From Zymoseptoria tritici IPO323 (taxonomy: Eukaryota; Ascomycota; Dothideomycetes; Mycosphaerellales; Mycosphaerellaceae): a stretch of 64,000 nucleotides of DNA. Location of the stretch: assembly GCF_000219625.1 (NCBI RefSeq), contig NC_018204.1, positions 124,001 to 188,000 on the forward strand. Reading direction: 5' to 3'. Below the pieces are notes generated by a model, which was not told the origin of the DNA, ran no database searches, and worked only from the letters and a program-made list of their open reading frames with translations. Position numbers and translations under genes: made by a program. Positions 31,645 through 43,689 of this stretch are shown here, one piece after another; within the stretch, counting starts at the first letter, position 1; each line of letters begins with the position of its first letter.

Positions 31645-31844
31645 CATGCTAACAGCGTGCCAGACCAATAAGCTCACTATTACTTCTTAGTTATTAATCT
31701 AAAGGGAACGAACATCCTTTAAGCTTCTTAGTTATTAATCTCCCCGATAGTATGTCCTTTAAGCTTCGTAGTTATCGATCTCCCTAAGAGCTTCCTAGTT
31801 ATTAATCTCCCTAAAAGAAAACGAACGTCCTTTAAGCTTCTTAG
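31645..31844. repeat. Diverged tandem repeat, about 40-50 bp
   Basis: Four to five imperfect units built on TCCTTTAAGCTTCTTAG and TTATTAATCTCC, with GAACGAACAT or AAACGAACGT spacers. The sequence lies directly between the LTR and the end of the next gene and is partly RIPed. Confidence 0.7.
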
Positions 31845-33605
31845 TCATTTCCAATCGTCTGCCATCCAGCCTTCCGCCGGCTCCCACTCCGCCTCGTTCT
31901 GGGCAGTTGAGGTTTCGGTCGGAGGAGAAGAAAGGGAGGTGGACATGTTGTCGCTACTGGACGACGACGATGACGACTACGTGGGATTCTCCTCCTCCTC
32001 CTCTTCACCGGCACCTTCCACCATCTGCTGCTGCGACTCGGAGCCGTCAGCCGAGGGGAGGGGTGTCACCGCCTGTGTAGGGTGGTCGGGTTGTGGAATA
32101 GTGAGATCGTCGCCAGATAGTAGGAAGGGAAGGTTTGTGAGATCGATGTCCCAGCTCATGTGCCAGCGGATGTTCTAGTCGAAGTTTTCGAGATCATTGT
32201 AGGATGGGTCGTTCGGCCCCGGGGGCGGGAGTGGTGGGCACTCCGTCTGCTGCGCCTCATCGTCGGCACTGTGGTCCGCTGGGTTGGACGTGGGGACAGA
32301 GTTGTGTCCACCAGACTCGAGATCTTACGAGTAGTTCGGAACATAGACGTAGTCCGGGAAGAGCTCCTTAATCGTTATGTCCGCTACATTAGCTAGAGGG
32401 AGGGGAGGGTCTTAAGCAACGTCGCTCGAGAAGAAGGCGTTAGGATCCTACTAGTCGTTAAGCAACGGCGGCGAGGGGTATATAATCTAGATTAGCTACT
32501 CGGTAGAGGAAGCTTAGACGGAGTAGATACGCGCTAGCTTAGCCGCCGAAGGGGACTAAGCTTACGAGTCTAGAACATCTACGTAGTCGTTCGAGTCTAG
32601 CTCCTTCCTTAAGATATCGTAGGCGCGCTAATTATTAGTAGGCGACTAGAGCTAGGTATCGTCGTAGAAGGGCGTACCGAGAGGAAGGGGAGCCGGGAGG
32701 GCGGTAGGGTTAAATAGAGGAGGAGGATTATAATCGACATTCTCTAAGTCCTTTATAACGTCGGTATACCCTCCCGCCGGAATATCTTCTCCCTAGGGAG
32801 TGCCGACGTAGAGCGACTAGTAAAAGGTCGAATCCTACTACGCCGGCGCATCTTAGTCTACGCTACGACGAGCCCGCTTCGCCGAGGGTGATTGCTGCGG
32901 AGGGGTGGTGCGGTCGTCCCGAGCACGCTTGAGGTTGGGAGGAGTGTGAGGAGAGTCGAATAATGACGGCAGAGTCTGGTCAAAGGGCTTGAAGTTGGAT
33001 ACCCGGCCTCCCGCCGGCTCAGAAAAGAGGGTACACTTGAGAGCTCTGTGGTAGATGTCGTTGAACCGCGTCTTCAACACCGCCTCGTGGAAGTACGGTT
33101 CGTGCTTGGAGCAAAAGGTATTTTGGGCGATCAACGAGGCGATGCGGGCGATGGGCGTGGTGAAGAATTTGTCGTCGTAGTTGTTGTTGTAATGGGATGC
33201 ATCGGCGATGTTGGACTTGTGAAAGTGTAGGTCTTCGAGCAAGTACATAATGCGGTAAGTACGAGGGCGACCGATTGACCATTCGCACGCGGTATGTGTC
33301 CGGCCTACCACGACCGGGCAGGAGCGGCCTTTAGGGTGTGATAGTGCGGATAGAATTTCCAGCTCGCTGCTATAGTATGCGTGACCAGGCTCCAGCGATG
33401 GGGTTGCCATAGCGGGGTTCGACTGTAGGAGTAGATGCAGAATGAGAGTGTAATTGTGTAAGTGAGTGGGTAAGTGAGGGAGAGAGTGAGAGATTGAGGG
33501 CGAAAAGAGAGGGAGTGTAAGTCGGTAAGAGAGGTTTACCTTCCAGCAATGCTGCTTACAGACTTCAAGCAGGACATCTGGCGCTGGCGAAGCGGATGTC
33601 GCCAT
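31845..33605 (-). pseudogene. Hypothetical protein gene, one intron, centre RIPed
   Basis: Family not recognised. Exon 1 runs from ATG at 33,605 to 33,540 (MATSASPAPDVLLEVCKQHC then WK). The intron is 33,539-33,423 (GTAAAC..CTACAG, 117 nt), and exon 2 runs from 33,422 to the TGA at 31,845-31,847, all in one frame. It reads YYSSELEILSALSHPKGRSC, RPRTYRIMYLLEDLHFHKSN, FFTTPIARIASLIAQNTFCS, then a basic KRAR..SAKRARRSVD patch. From 32,855 to about 32,400 TAA/TAG codons (about 16) replace Gln and Trp; after that the sequence is nearly clean again (WHMSWDIDLTNLPFLLSGDD, Glu-rich and Ser-rich runs, EGWMADDWK end). About 548 codons. Acidic/basic composition suggests a nuclear protein. RIP confined to the middle is odd and implies that only that part was duplicated. 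Confidence 0.65.
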
Positions 33606-34057
33606 AGCAGAGGCTGGGTAATTGCGCAGGGACGAGACGCCGCCGCGGGAAGGTACAGGATTAATACTAAGGTGATGTTCAGAATCAGTAGCCCGGGCAG
33701 GATTCTTCTCACCGTTGACGAGGTATGAAACGTCTACCATTGGCGTTGGATTGGAAGGACCGACGTTAAGAGGGAAGCAGGATGAATAGCATTGGATGGA
33801 ATCGCGTATGTGGAGCTTCCTTGCCGTCTTAGCACGAACCGGTTCGCATAGCTTCGTTTGCCAGGTTCCGGAAGCGGATCCAGATACGGGTAGCATAAGG
33901 GTGAGCATTGAGCATGCGCATTCCTAGCAGACGTGCTCGAGCTCGTGCCAACGGTTGCTGCTGATCCTGCGCCGGTAATGCACTGCTGTGGAAAGTCTTG
34001 CTCGGAGCTGCGGCTGGTGATGTAGACACTATAGATTGCTGGGGGGTAGCGGAGCAT

Positions 34058-34226
34058 GCTTGATGTGAGACCTTGATGAGTGCTTGATGTGAGTGCTTGA
34101 TGCGAGTGCTTGATGAGTGCTTGATAGTGCTTGATGAGCGCTCGACGAGTGCTTGATGAGCGCTTGATATGTGCCTGACGCGAGTTTGACGCGAGTTTGA
34201 CGCGAGCTTGATGCGAGCTTGATGGG
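34058..34226. repeat. Minisatellite, about 11-12-bp unit
   Basis: Diverged copies of GCTTGATGAGT, GCTTGATGCGAGT and TTTGACGCGAG in tandem, un-RIPed. It overlaps a minus-strand frame (34,588 to 33,734) with HQALIKHS-type repeats that is probably only the translation of the repeat. Confidence 0.8.
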
Positions 34227-34439
34227 TGGGAGGGTGCTTCATCAGAGGCGGGTGGGTGGGAGGGTGCTTCAACACAGGCGGGTGGGTGCGTGCTTGGGGG
34301 GTACCGTTCGCATGAGGAACCAGGAGGGAGACGTTGCATAATGGCGGGTGGCAGGAGGCGAGAAACTTGCTTGCAGACGAGGCGGAGCGGAGCGGAGCGG
34401 AGAAGCCGGTGGTGACACGTCCATGGGACGTTCATTGTC

Positions 34440-34868
34440 TCACTCAATGGCGGTGGCGTTGGCGGCGGCGGCGGTGAGAGGTGTGGACAATGAAAGGCCT
34501 TCTCTCCATCGCTGTGCACTCCCGTCATCATCTTCTCGTCTTCGGTCATGGCTGCCAAGATGGTCTCGCTGCGTGTGTAACATATCATTGAGATGCAGCT
34601 TGTACCTGTAGCCGTCTTCTTTGCTCATCGAGAATTCGGGCGTGGAGTCGACGGGGGTGGTCCGCACAGTTGACGCCTCAGGCAAATCCAGGTAATTTGA
34701 AGAAGAGGTCATCGTCAATCGTGACTTGACAAACTGTCCATTGTCCCCGCCCTCGCAGAACTCGATCGAGAGCATCGCCGCCCTTACCCGCCTTCCCCTC
34801 CCGCCGCCGCCTCCGAGCAGGAGAATCTGGAACCTTGGCGATCGAGCAATCCGCAACTTCGGGACCAT
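34440..34868 (-). CDS. Hypothetical ORF, 142 codons
   Basis: An open minus frame from ATG at 34,868. The part FCEGGDNGQFVKSRLTM, SSNYLDLPEASTVRTTP and DGYRYKLHLNDMLH looks protein-like; the N-terminal Gly/Arg run and the C-terminal Ala run look like low complexity. No domain is recognised and no partner exon was found. Confidence 0.25.
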   Translation of the reverse strand: MVPKLRIARSPRFQILLLGGGGGRGRRVRAAMLSIEFCEGGDNGQFVKSRLTMTSSSNYLDLPEASTVRTTPVDSTPEFSMSKEDGYRYKLHLNDMLHTQRDHLGSHDRRREDDDGSAQRWREGLSLSTPLTAAAANATAIE

Positions 34869-36209
34869 GTGCTGAGGCCGGAGAATGAGCTACCGGGCGC
34901 GATGCGGCAGGCTTCTCATGTAGCGATTGAGCGTGTTAAGGCGGATGCAAAACTGAGCGGCATGGTTGAAGAGTTGGAAGTGATCCGGAACCAAGCGGCA
35001 TGGTCGAAGAGTTGGAAGACGATGGCACATCGGATATCAACTGCGAGCGGGAACTGGTGGACAAGGAACTGATACTCAGCCCGAGTCGCCAGCAATGTTG
35101 TGAGCGACATTATCCCGCTGCATTTGTACGCGACGCACAAATCCATACCATCGCGGAGGACAGGTCCCTTCTGCGACTGACTTTAGAGACCGACAGACTG
35201 TGGACACCGAGAACATACGGATCATCGGGCCGTGGGCCCAGAGCGTAACAACAGGTAACCCTGAGATCCGGCCACCTCCTATCGCGCATTTCGAATTTAA
35301 CCGCTAGAAACCTGAGTCGAAGGAGGTCTTGGACAATAGGAACCTGAAAATTAGTTTCGAACGGGAAGTGGTGGAGAAGCAATGGATGCTCAAGATCAGA
35401 CCTCAAGGAAGAATACCTCGATCCAAACTTCGATCCTTCGTCGGAGACTTCGCTACGCCTGCGATCTATCCTTGTCGCATGTCATCGTTGACCTATCATT
35501 GATGAAGCAGCGACAACGAGTCGAGCTGTTGATCATTGTTTTGTTGCCCCATGTGTCCAAGATCTGGGCCACGAATACGAGGGTGAGGCGCACGATAATC
35601 ACGAGGACGGCAAATCGCCTGTGACAAATCGCCGCACCAGCACCGGAGCGCCTTGGAACTTGCTGGACGAAGCTCCTCTACGCGCCATCCGGCGCGCACG
35701 TTGACTGTACGAGTGGAATGTGGTTCAAATGCACCGAGGACACAGCCAGCTACCGGACCATGTACCTTTAGAACAATGTTCAATGAATGCACAAGGCAAG
35801 CCTCTCAGGAGCACTGGCCCACGAGCACACCTTTGAATCACACCTCGACTTCTGGAAGGATTCGCGCTTCACTGGCTTTGAAGGATTCGAGGCGAGCAGC
35901 CAAGGTGCTACTCCTCTTCTATCCCCTCATACGCCTGCATCGCATTTCGCAGACCGTCCTTCGCATCCTTCAGACATTGTGGACTGTACTCGGCATTTTG
36001 GTGTTGCGGCAGTACGCCAGTCAAAACCTACGCAAGTGCTTGTCCATGTTTCAACGATGTGGAGGAGGGCGACCAATGCGACCAAGGCGACCACAGTGCT
36101 CGGCCACCCGATGCGACGACATCAAACTCCCACCGAAGTAGCTACGCGGCCTATCTTACGTGGCCACCATCTCCATAGGAAGGTAATTGACCGAACCAAT
36201 ATTCCCTCC
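34869..36209. other. No gene established
   Basis: Un-RIPed DNA with overlapping short frames on both strands (for example plus 35,653-36,141 and 35,787-36,299). None has recognisable content. Confidence 0.35.
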
Positions 36210-36388
36210 AGATCCATCTCGACATCATCCTCGCTACGCATCTCGTACTCGCAACCAACATCCAGACTTTCTACGTTAAGAACCATCTCGAGATCCTAGA
36301 ATTCTTCTTCTCCTCCTATCTCGACATCTTGGATTCCTTCCGGATAGATCTGCCTTTCCACTACGTCAACGGCATCCAAACTTTGTGA
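36210..36388 (+). CDS. Possible exon of an unknown protein
   Basis: After the acceptor-like CCCTCCAG an open stretch reads IHLDIILATHLVLATNIQTF, YVKNHLEILEFFFSSYLDIL and DSFRIDLPFHYVNGIQTL, ending at TGA (about 36,386). This hydrophobic, helix-like text is clearly more protein-like than the surrounding frames. The upstream exon is not evident. I cannot name the family. Confidence 0.35.
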
Positions 36389-39136
36389 GACAAATTTGTC
36401 CGAAAGCATTAATCGCTACGCTCCTTGCATAAGTGCACCGAAGTTCTCCTCTTGACCGCCGACAGCGCGCAGCCAACGCGCAGCCAACGCGACCACAAGC
36501 GAAGAAAGAGCCAACAAGACAACCACGGCTGAGCGGAGAGAGCGGGACAACGTATGAGGAGACCACAACGAGTGGGACGTGGCGGATGAGGAGGATAGAG
36601 AGGATGAGGAGGATAAGAAGGATCAGTGGCGTGTCTGGGATATTGGTCGACCGCCACCAACGGATGCAGCAACCACGCCTCGTCCAGGAGCTCCAGTCTC
36701 GGCGCCATGCCCTTCAACGACACTGCTAGGCCAGTTCATTGCGGTTCTGGCTCGACTCCGGGCACCAGCCGGTGCGTCTCGTCCGTTAACCCTCGCCAGT
36801 TCTCCCGTTCATTCCAAGGCCTTAGCCCCGAATACCTCGAATGCGCAAGGATTCGCGGTTGTCAGGCCTGAGTCGGATGACAGGGATGTAGCAGCTGTAG
36901 TAGATAAGGCAGTGAGTTAATACCGTAGCCGAAGGAGAGAATTTATCAAGTAATCATCTCAACCACAGCGCTTCGGCAGTCTAGACCGTCTCTTGTGCAA
37001 ACACCCGCAACACCTGAGCGTCTGTCTCTGTCGGCTCGTGCCTCTGCCTCCTCTGCCAAGAGTCGTAGCATTTACCCTTCGTTCGGTACTGCCGCACCGG
37101 CGGCGTCCGCCTCGGAGACCTTTCCTCCCCGTTCCAGCAGCAGCAACAAACACTTGCAGCACCGCCGCCGACAACAGAGCAATCGAGCCAGAGAAGGCCT
37201 ACCAAAAGCCATTCCACAGAAAGTCAATTCGCAAAAAGTCATTTTGCAAAAAGGTATTCTTAACAAAGACATTCTGCAAAAGTCATTCTGCAAAAAGCCA
37301 TTGTGCGAGTTTCGAAAGTCTCAAGGTCAGACAGCTCAGTGATCGCAGCGATGTCTATGCTGTCAGATGCGTACAAGCGTACAGCATTAAAACCGAGGAT
37401 TTCCGCGAACCGAAGGTGAGAGCTGTGGATGTTGGTTGCAGAGTCTACATAGCACTATAATCAAGGCAACGTGGCTGGACATGTTGGAGAGAAGAAAGAC
37501 CAGCGCACGCTCCGCCTCGGGCACATTTTAGTTTGGGCGTCAACTTTCGACGCCCAAACTGTTCGACGCCCAAACTGAATGGCAGCAACAGCGCATATGT
37601 CGCCGTGCGTCGTGGTCATCAAACAAGGACACGACGAAAACTGCGCGTGCCCAACCTTATCTCATCCATTCCCAAGCACGAACTTGGACTTGACTCGACC
37701 CTCTGTATCATCGCTCCGCGCCAGCCGCCCAACTCCGGCCACGACCACGAATACGATCATGGCAGTCAGGCTGGCATTGGCGTCACTGTAGCATACGGCA
37801 AATCGACAGCGACATGACCATGGTCATGTCGGGCGCAAGAGACGGGATGGCTTCGCTCTACACCGTCCATTCATGCCGGGCGCAAGAGATAGCTTCACTT
37901 TACGTCGTCCGCCCTTCCGACGGCGCAGACTGGCGACTTGCTCTCCACCAGCTTGGGCATGCTATGCGCCACTCCGAAAGAGCTGTTGAAGTATGCAGAC
38001 TAATTGCAAGCTCGAGAGATGGGCGTGGACAACAGTTAGGCGAGGAATCTGTCATTACGAAAGCGCAAGATCTGGCCATAGCTCACAACTTCTCCGCTTC
38101 AACCCGTGAGCCTTTAAACTGCGGCGTCAAAGCTCGCTTAACGCTGCATCTGGAGACCTCGAACTAAGTGATCTTGTCGGCTGTGAAGGCATTGGATCTC
38201 ACGTACGGCAACGCGATTGCTGGCGAGCGTATCTGCCGGATCGCTCCACGGTCGAAGCTGTGGTACGGCATACCACCTGGTTCTTTCTTTTCTACCAAGA
38301 CAATGGGGTGAGCTGGGTTGGACGTACGCAACCGGTGGCCACCCCGAGCCTATAGTATGCTTGGAGTGAGGCCATTATCAATCACGCCATTTCCTCAATC
38401 CAACTGAACAACATCCTTGCTAACGACAACATCACCAACTTCGACCACCTCCTTGCTGAGAAGAATCAAGCTCTACCTCGATCAACTCATCACCAAGATG
38501 CCTCCCACGAAAGCCTCCACCGCCGCGTCCAAGAAGGCTGCCGCCGCCAGCTCGCACAACCCATCTCACCTTGGAATGTTCCCGCAGGCTTTCAAGTCGC
38601 CACGCACGTGGCACCTCTTCGGTACTACTTCCATCTTCTCTTCGCAGGTCGCTAATGCATAGCCCTCACAGACACGATCCTGGAACGACTACCACTGCCC
38701 GGCGAGCCTCCCGACGTACTCAAGCTCTAGCCTCTTTCAATCCCCATCAAGACGATGATCGACCAAGTGGAGACCAAAGATAATGGAAGCTAGTACGGCA
38801 CAGCGATGTTGAAGAGTCATGACCCACAAGCAGACTGGAGGTACGGACAGAGTGCAGGTCCGCGCTCTGTCTCGCTAGCCTCACGCTCGTCCTGTGCGGC
38901 TTTGGATCCGAAGACCTCGCGTTCACGGGCATGATCAAGAAGACGAGATTAAATGCATATAAGCTGGTGCAGCGCTTTGGATCCGGAGATGTCGCAATTC
39001 ACGCGCATAATAAAGCAGACTGGAATGAATACATCTAGAGCAGGCGCAGCTTCGGGACTCTACTACGGCGAACATGCGTTTTCCGATATCCTGCAGCGGC
39101 TTAACGGCTTAAACGGCCTCTCGGTCACAACAGGTC
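36389..39136. other. Un-RIPed DNA with coding scraps only
   Basis: Nothing complete. A GAGGATAGAGAGGATGAGGA run lies near 36,590. Imperfect GCAAAAAGTCATTCT repeats lie at 37,215-37,310. The string GACGCCCAAACT occurs at 37,549-37,560 and 37,565-37,576, with its inverse AGTTTGGGCGTC at 37,530-37,541, forming a 12-bp hairpin. Plus 38,405-38,728 reads LNNILANDNITNFDHLLAEK and later ALTDTILERLPLPGEPPDVL with a stop between, a possible decayed gene. Confidence 0.4.
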
Positions 39137-39359
39137 TTGCACGGCGATCCTAGCCTCTATGATGTGAAACAACTTCCTAGCACTGCTTCCGGGTATGTTT
39201 CATTACGTCAGCTATTCTCGGAAGCAGAAGGGTCGGGAAATGCTAAACTAAATTCGAACTCCAACCTCCTCCTTACTACTATAGCTTTTAATATCCTTCA
39301 CAACTATAACATTACTAACACTACCTTAATTACGTACAAAAGTAGTTTATTGTAAAGCT

Positions 39360-40428
39360 TTAATCGTTACCTATCCGCTAAATTACTTTTTACTAGAAAC
39401 CGTCGACTACTCGCTACGTAACCGCCCTCGGCGCGACTATCTACGATGCGACTAACGAGATAAGACGAGAACCTTATATAACATTGTTTACGAGACCGAT
39501 AGAATAGTACCGACATCGTAAAACTACTACTAAACGACGGCCGCGGCTCTTCGACATCTATCTACGTACGTATTAAGAGATTTAAGGAGACTAGCTCTAT
39601 CTTCCTATGCCCTAGTAGCCGGCTACGACTAATAGAGCTACACTATAGGGACTTCCTTCTAGACTATATAATCGAGAAGCTATAGCTATAGTGCGAGGAG
39701 TTATAAGAGCTATTATATAAGCGATTTATACTCTAGGTATATAAGTGTACGATAAACCGGTACCTTAATAACTAAGACTTTACGAACAAGCAGTTATTAC
39801 GTACTACTACTTAACGAGACGACATAGCTAGGGCTATGTTTTAAGCGTAGCTCTAGTAGCTACTCGCTTACTAGCTCGTCTATGTCGATAAGACATATTA
39901 TAGTAATAAGGTAGTATTAAGAAGAAGAGGTTAGGCACTAAAGGGTATACTAGTAAGAGATATTAAACACCTCTATTATTTAGAGCGGTTTAGTATCCTT
40001 CCGGCGTATATAGTAGACGGATATCTCGCTAAGCCGCTTATTAAATAAGGTAGTGTTACCTCTAAGGACTTCATCGACTAGATAAGGACGTTAGTATTAC
40101 TACGCTATAGACGGTTTCCTACTCTACGTAGTGTTATTATTATAGACAACTATATAACATACGATCGACTAGTAATATAAGACATATATATAGTACAAGG
40201 GGTACGGCTACTCTTCCTTCCGCCCTATTTACTTTACTAGACTATAACCCTATTAAGAAGACGTTTAGACTTATAAAGCATTAGATAAGGAAGCACGTAG
40301 ACTTAATGCCGGCATATAGCGAGGCAGACTAGATTCCGAGGTTTATAGAGTTTATAACTATAGCTTATAAGCATTAGGACCGAGGGGTTAATTATATAGC
40401 GTTGTTTAAAGCCTATTATATATTATAG
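39360..40428 (+). pseudogene. Tc1/mariner-type DDE transposase relic, RIPed
   Basis: The plus strand of a RIP tract encodes the core of a DDE_3-type transposase (IS630/Tc1/mariner superfamily), which cuts and pastes its own element. In order: VYVDKTYYSNKVVLRRRG (the first Asp block and RRRG), ILPAYIVDGYLAKPLIK, GSVTSKDFID, RSVIIIDNYITYDRLVI (second catalytic Asp, canonical SVIIMDNASIH), VQGVRLLFLPPY, then after a one-base frameshift DYNPIKKTFRLIKH (canonical NPIE; third acidic residue now Lys), ending TAG at 40,426-40,428. Stops are former Trp/Gln codons. I could not place terminal inverted repeats because of RIP. Confidence 0.85.
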
Positions 40429-41499
40429 TAGCCCTCTAGCTTTATATCTTATCCCCTAACGAGCCGATTCCTATTTTCGTAGGCGTAATCGAAAGCTCTC
40501 GTCTTGCTCTTAAAGCCCTTTATGCTTACTTATTTTTTATAAGCCTCCGTCGTCGCGATACTAGTACTTAAAGAGTTGTTAGTAGTTGTAAGAATTTGCT
40601 AAGTATATAAACTTTAAGGCTAAAACCCTAAATCCGTTACCTCCGCGGGGAAGCGGGAGTACCCGCTCTTAGCTAGATTCTATACCGCGTAGTTACGTAT
40701 ATATTAAATAGTCTTAAAATAACATTTATCGTATAGAACGCGCTCCGTACTATTAAACAAAAAAACAACTAGCGAATTTAGTTATATTATTATAGTACAA
40801 CAATTAATATAAGTTAGTTATATCGAAATTTATAGAATTTAAGGTTCTTAGGGTTCTTAAATCCGGCCCGGATTTCTTACCCCTCGATCTATAAACACTA
40901 GGGATATATATATCTTTACTATTACGCGGTTAATTCTCTTCGTTTCTTTTTTGCCGGCGCTCGCGCTTATAGATCTTAGTAATAGAGTGCCTCTGTTCTA
41001 ACGCCTATAGAGTATAGTTGCGCGGTCGTAGTAGAAAGTATTAGATTTAGTGCTAAGTAGAATTTTACGCTAAAAAGAAGGGTCCGTACGCTAGCGTCGC
41101 GCTAGCTACGGAGAATATTATTCGACTTTACGTTAATACCGTCTATTAAAGATAATTGTTATCTATTAACATATATATACTATGTTATAGCTTATCGCTA
41201 TCGGTAAAGCGTTAAAAAAGAACGAACATAATCGGACTCGTAGCGGTAGAGATATCGCGTACGTAAGAATCTACCGACTAGTAAGTATAACTTTAGCTTA
41301 TATAAGCTCGAATTCGAAAACTCTAAATAACTATATACACCGCCGACGACGATAACATTATAAGTAGACGGTTAATCGATATAAAAATTAAACGAGCGCT
41401 AAGCGAATAAATTAGGCTATAACATATTACAATATTAAAGCGATTAGAGTAGTAGTTGTTAAGAGCTAGCTTAGGAGGAAATATACTAACCCTAATAGA
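40429..41499. repeat. RIPed DNA without readable genes
   Basis: TA-rich with few CA/TG, stops in all frames, and some RIPed low-complexity runs. It separates the DDE relic from the minus-strand coding relic. Confidence 0.5.
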
Positions 41500-42879
41500 A
41501 TTCGAACAACGACTCTACTACAAACGCCGCTAACTCTATTACTTTCTACTACTTCTACTACCTTATATATTTATAGATCTGCCTCTAGCATAGCCTCTAA
41601 TAAGTAAACATACTTTAAGATGTTGTCCTTACTCTATAGCTATCTCCGGATGCTAGTCTCCTTTATATTAATAGCTAACACCGAGTCCGGCTCTTCCTTA
41701 AGCATAGTAATATACTAGAAGTTAGTAGTAAGGTAACCGCTAATAGTCTTTAGCCGCTCGGCTATAGGCGGCTGCCTCTTACTAAGCTATTAATAGTACT
41801 TCTTAACGTTAGTTAGATTATCTATAGCCTACTTTATAGTAGGGGCTAGTAGACTGCTACGTTATAAGGTATCCGCGGTAGCTACTAGTAAGGTAGGCTA
41901 TTAAGGCTACATTAGCGGCATTAACTAATATAGCGGCGGCTACGGTTAAGGTTGTTGTGCTATTAGTAGCGGCGGCTCTACAACTACTACCTTCTTCTTG
42001 CCCCTTATAGCATCCTTATTTATCTATAGTACGTTCTCTACGATGTGCTACGGCATGTTATCCCTCGTAGTAGTATTAGCTTTAATATAATTATACTAGT
42101 CTATAAGGTGCTTAGCCTTAAGGCTATAGTAATAGCTACGAAACTATAGATAGCTAACCTACTATATAGTCTTGTTAGCACCGGTACTACACTGCCTATT
42201 ATAGCACTTATAAGTAGCTAACAACTTGCTAAACATACCCTCGGTAGTAATAAATGCCTCCTTTAAACGGTTATTAGCTAGCTTCCTTCCCTTCTATAGT
42301 GTCGGCTCTTAACTAGGCTCTAATAGTATAAAGTCGTCGGACTCGAGCGTAGAGCTAGCGTTGTTTAGCTTAACGTTCTACTACTTCTCGTTTATTAAGA
42401 GCCTTATATTATAACCTATAAAGTGCCTAATATATAGATCTATTACCCTTATAAAGGTTAGGATACTAGTATCCTCGTTGTATTTAATGTCTACCTTCTC
42501 TTAGCCCTTACTATACTTATAAGCGGTTAGCTCTATAGAGCGATTAATAAGCCGCTTTTTAAGGCTATGCTATTGTATATGCCCTACTACTAAACCCCTT
42601 ACCTTTATAACTATATTATAGAGTAGTACTCGGTTACCGGTGTATATATAGCTAAGATCCTTAAGCTTAACACTATTAAAGACTACCCTATAGGTAACAA
42701 GGACGGAGTATTGCTCTAATAGCGTAGGGGTAGATTTAAGGCGTTTTAAGGACGACGAGGGCACCGGAGTTAACTACGGCTAAGCGTCCTATAAAGGCTA
42801 GCTTAACGTTTCCTTCGACTACGTCTACTCTACGCTATAGTTATCGGACGGCACTAAAAACACGACGAGGTTAGTTAGC

Positions 42880-42894
42880 TATATTAATAGATAG
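42880..42894. repeat. Target-site duplication, left copy
   Basis: TATATTAATAGATAG, identical to the copy at 43,675-43,689. Length and position at both ends of an un-RIPed block ending in a (AAAC)n tail are as expected for LINE-type target-primed insertion. Confidence 0.9.
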
Positions 42895-43674
42895 ACGGCC
42901 GAACAGACTGCACCTTCACGCGGTGGCCGTCGTAAGTACCTTCCTCGGAAGGGAAACCAAGACAGTCTGGAAGAAACCTCCTCGAAAACCTCTCGAAATC
43001 CGCCCGAAATCCTTCTCGAAATCCGCCTCGAAATATAAGCTACAGAACAACGGCACGATTCGAACGAATAGCCCTCTACGCTACGAACGAGAAGAAGAAA
43101 GAAGCAGTCTACTCTGCCCTATACGCGCACCTCCTCGAAATCCGAATCGAAATCGCATGTCCCTTCTCTAGAGACTTCGTCGCCCTCGAAGGAAGCATAC
43201 ATACACTTCAAAGAGCTAGAACTCGGTGGAATCTACAACTCTGCGATCAACCTACGTAGCTGTATACGTTTGGAAGCGGCATACAGTTCCACAAAGGCAT
43301 ATTGAGGACAAGAGAAGACAGCGAGTTAGACAGCTGCTTTTGCACTGCTTTTGCACTGCTTTTGCATTTAAATTTGCAGCGTGTGTGCGAAGCGGAAGGA
43401 TCCGCTGAAAATTCTGCAAAAAGCTTGGCGCGAAAATTCTGCAGCCCCGGCTGTAGACAACGACACTCGTTTGATTTCCTTTGTCTTGCGCTGTTTTAAA
43501 GTCCTTCGGCAGATTCTGCTTGCAGGTCCTGCCTTAGGCACGGGGTTTCCCCTAAGGTCAAAGAATACCGAAAGAATTTGATTGTAAATAGATCTACTGC
43601 CTTGCTTGCAAGGCCGTCCTACATAGTCTTGGACTCCGAAAGGACGTAAATGGAACAAACAAACAAACAAACAA
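42895..43674 (+). mobile_element. 780-bp LINE-tailed retroelement insertion, un-RIPed
   Basis: Bounded by a perfect 15-bp duplication. The last 200 or so bases (from about TTTAAAGTCCTTCG at 43,494) match the 3' end of the LINE at 27,831 (shared CCTAAGGTCAA, GCCGTCCTACATAGTC, GGACGTAAATGGAACAAAC) and end in AAAC repeats. The first 570 bases do not look like the LINE's C-terminal coding region: they hold a TCGAAATCCG-type repeat and a triplicate TGCTTTTGCAC. So it is either a SINE-like element using the LINE's tail or a truncated copy of a diverged LINE. It interrupts a minus-strand coding relic and carries almost no RIP, whereas both flanks are saturated. Confidence 0.85.
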
Positions 43675-43689
43675 TATATTAATAGATAG
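43675..43689. repeat. Target-site duplication, right copy
   Basis: TATATTAATAGATAG directly after the AAAC tail of the insertion; identical to 42,880-42,894. Confidence 0.9.

Noticed and set aside
18684..31649. Target-site duplication of the gypsy element
   Set aside because: CGGTA on the left and CATGC on the right do not match, even allowing RIP changes.
33734..34588. 284-codon minus-strand frame
   Set aside because: It is composed of minisatellite translation and overlaps the 5' region of the two-exon gene in another frame.
41440..41545. tRNA-like TTCGAA motif in a RIPed region
   Set aside because: T-stem and acceptor pairing do not form; the motif alone is insufficient.
42920..43060. 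Pol III A/B boxes in the LINE-tailed insertion
   Set aside because: TGGCCGTCG and GATTCGAAC are only loosely similar, and their spacing (about 130 bases) is too large for a tRNA promoter.
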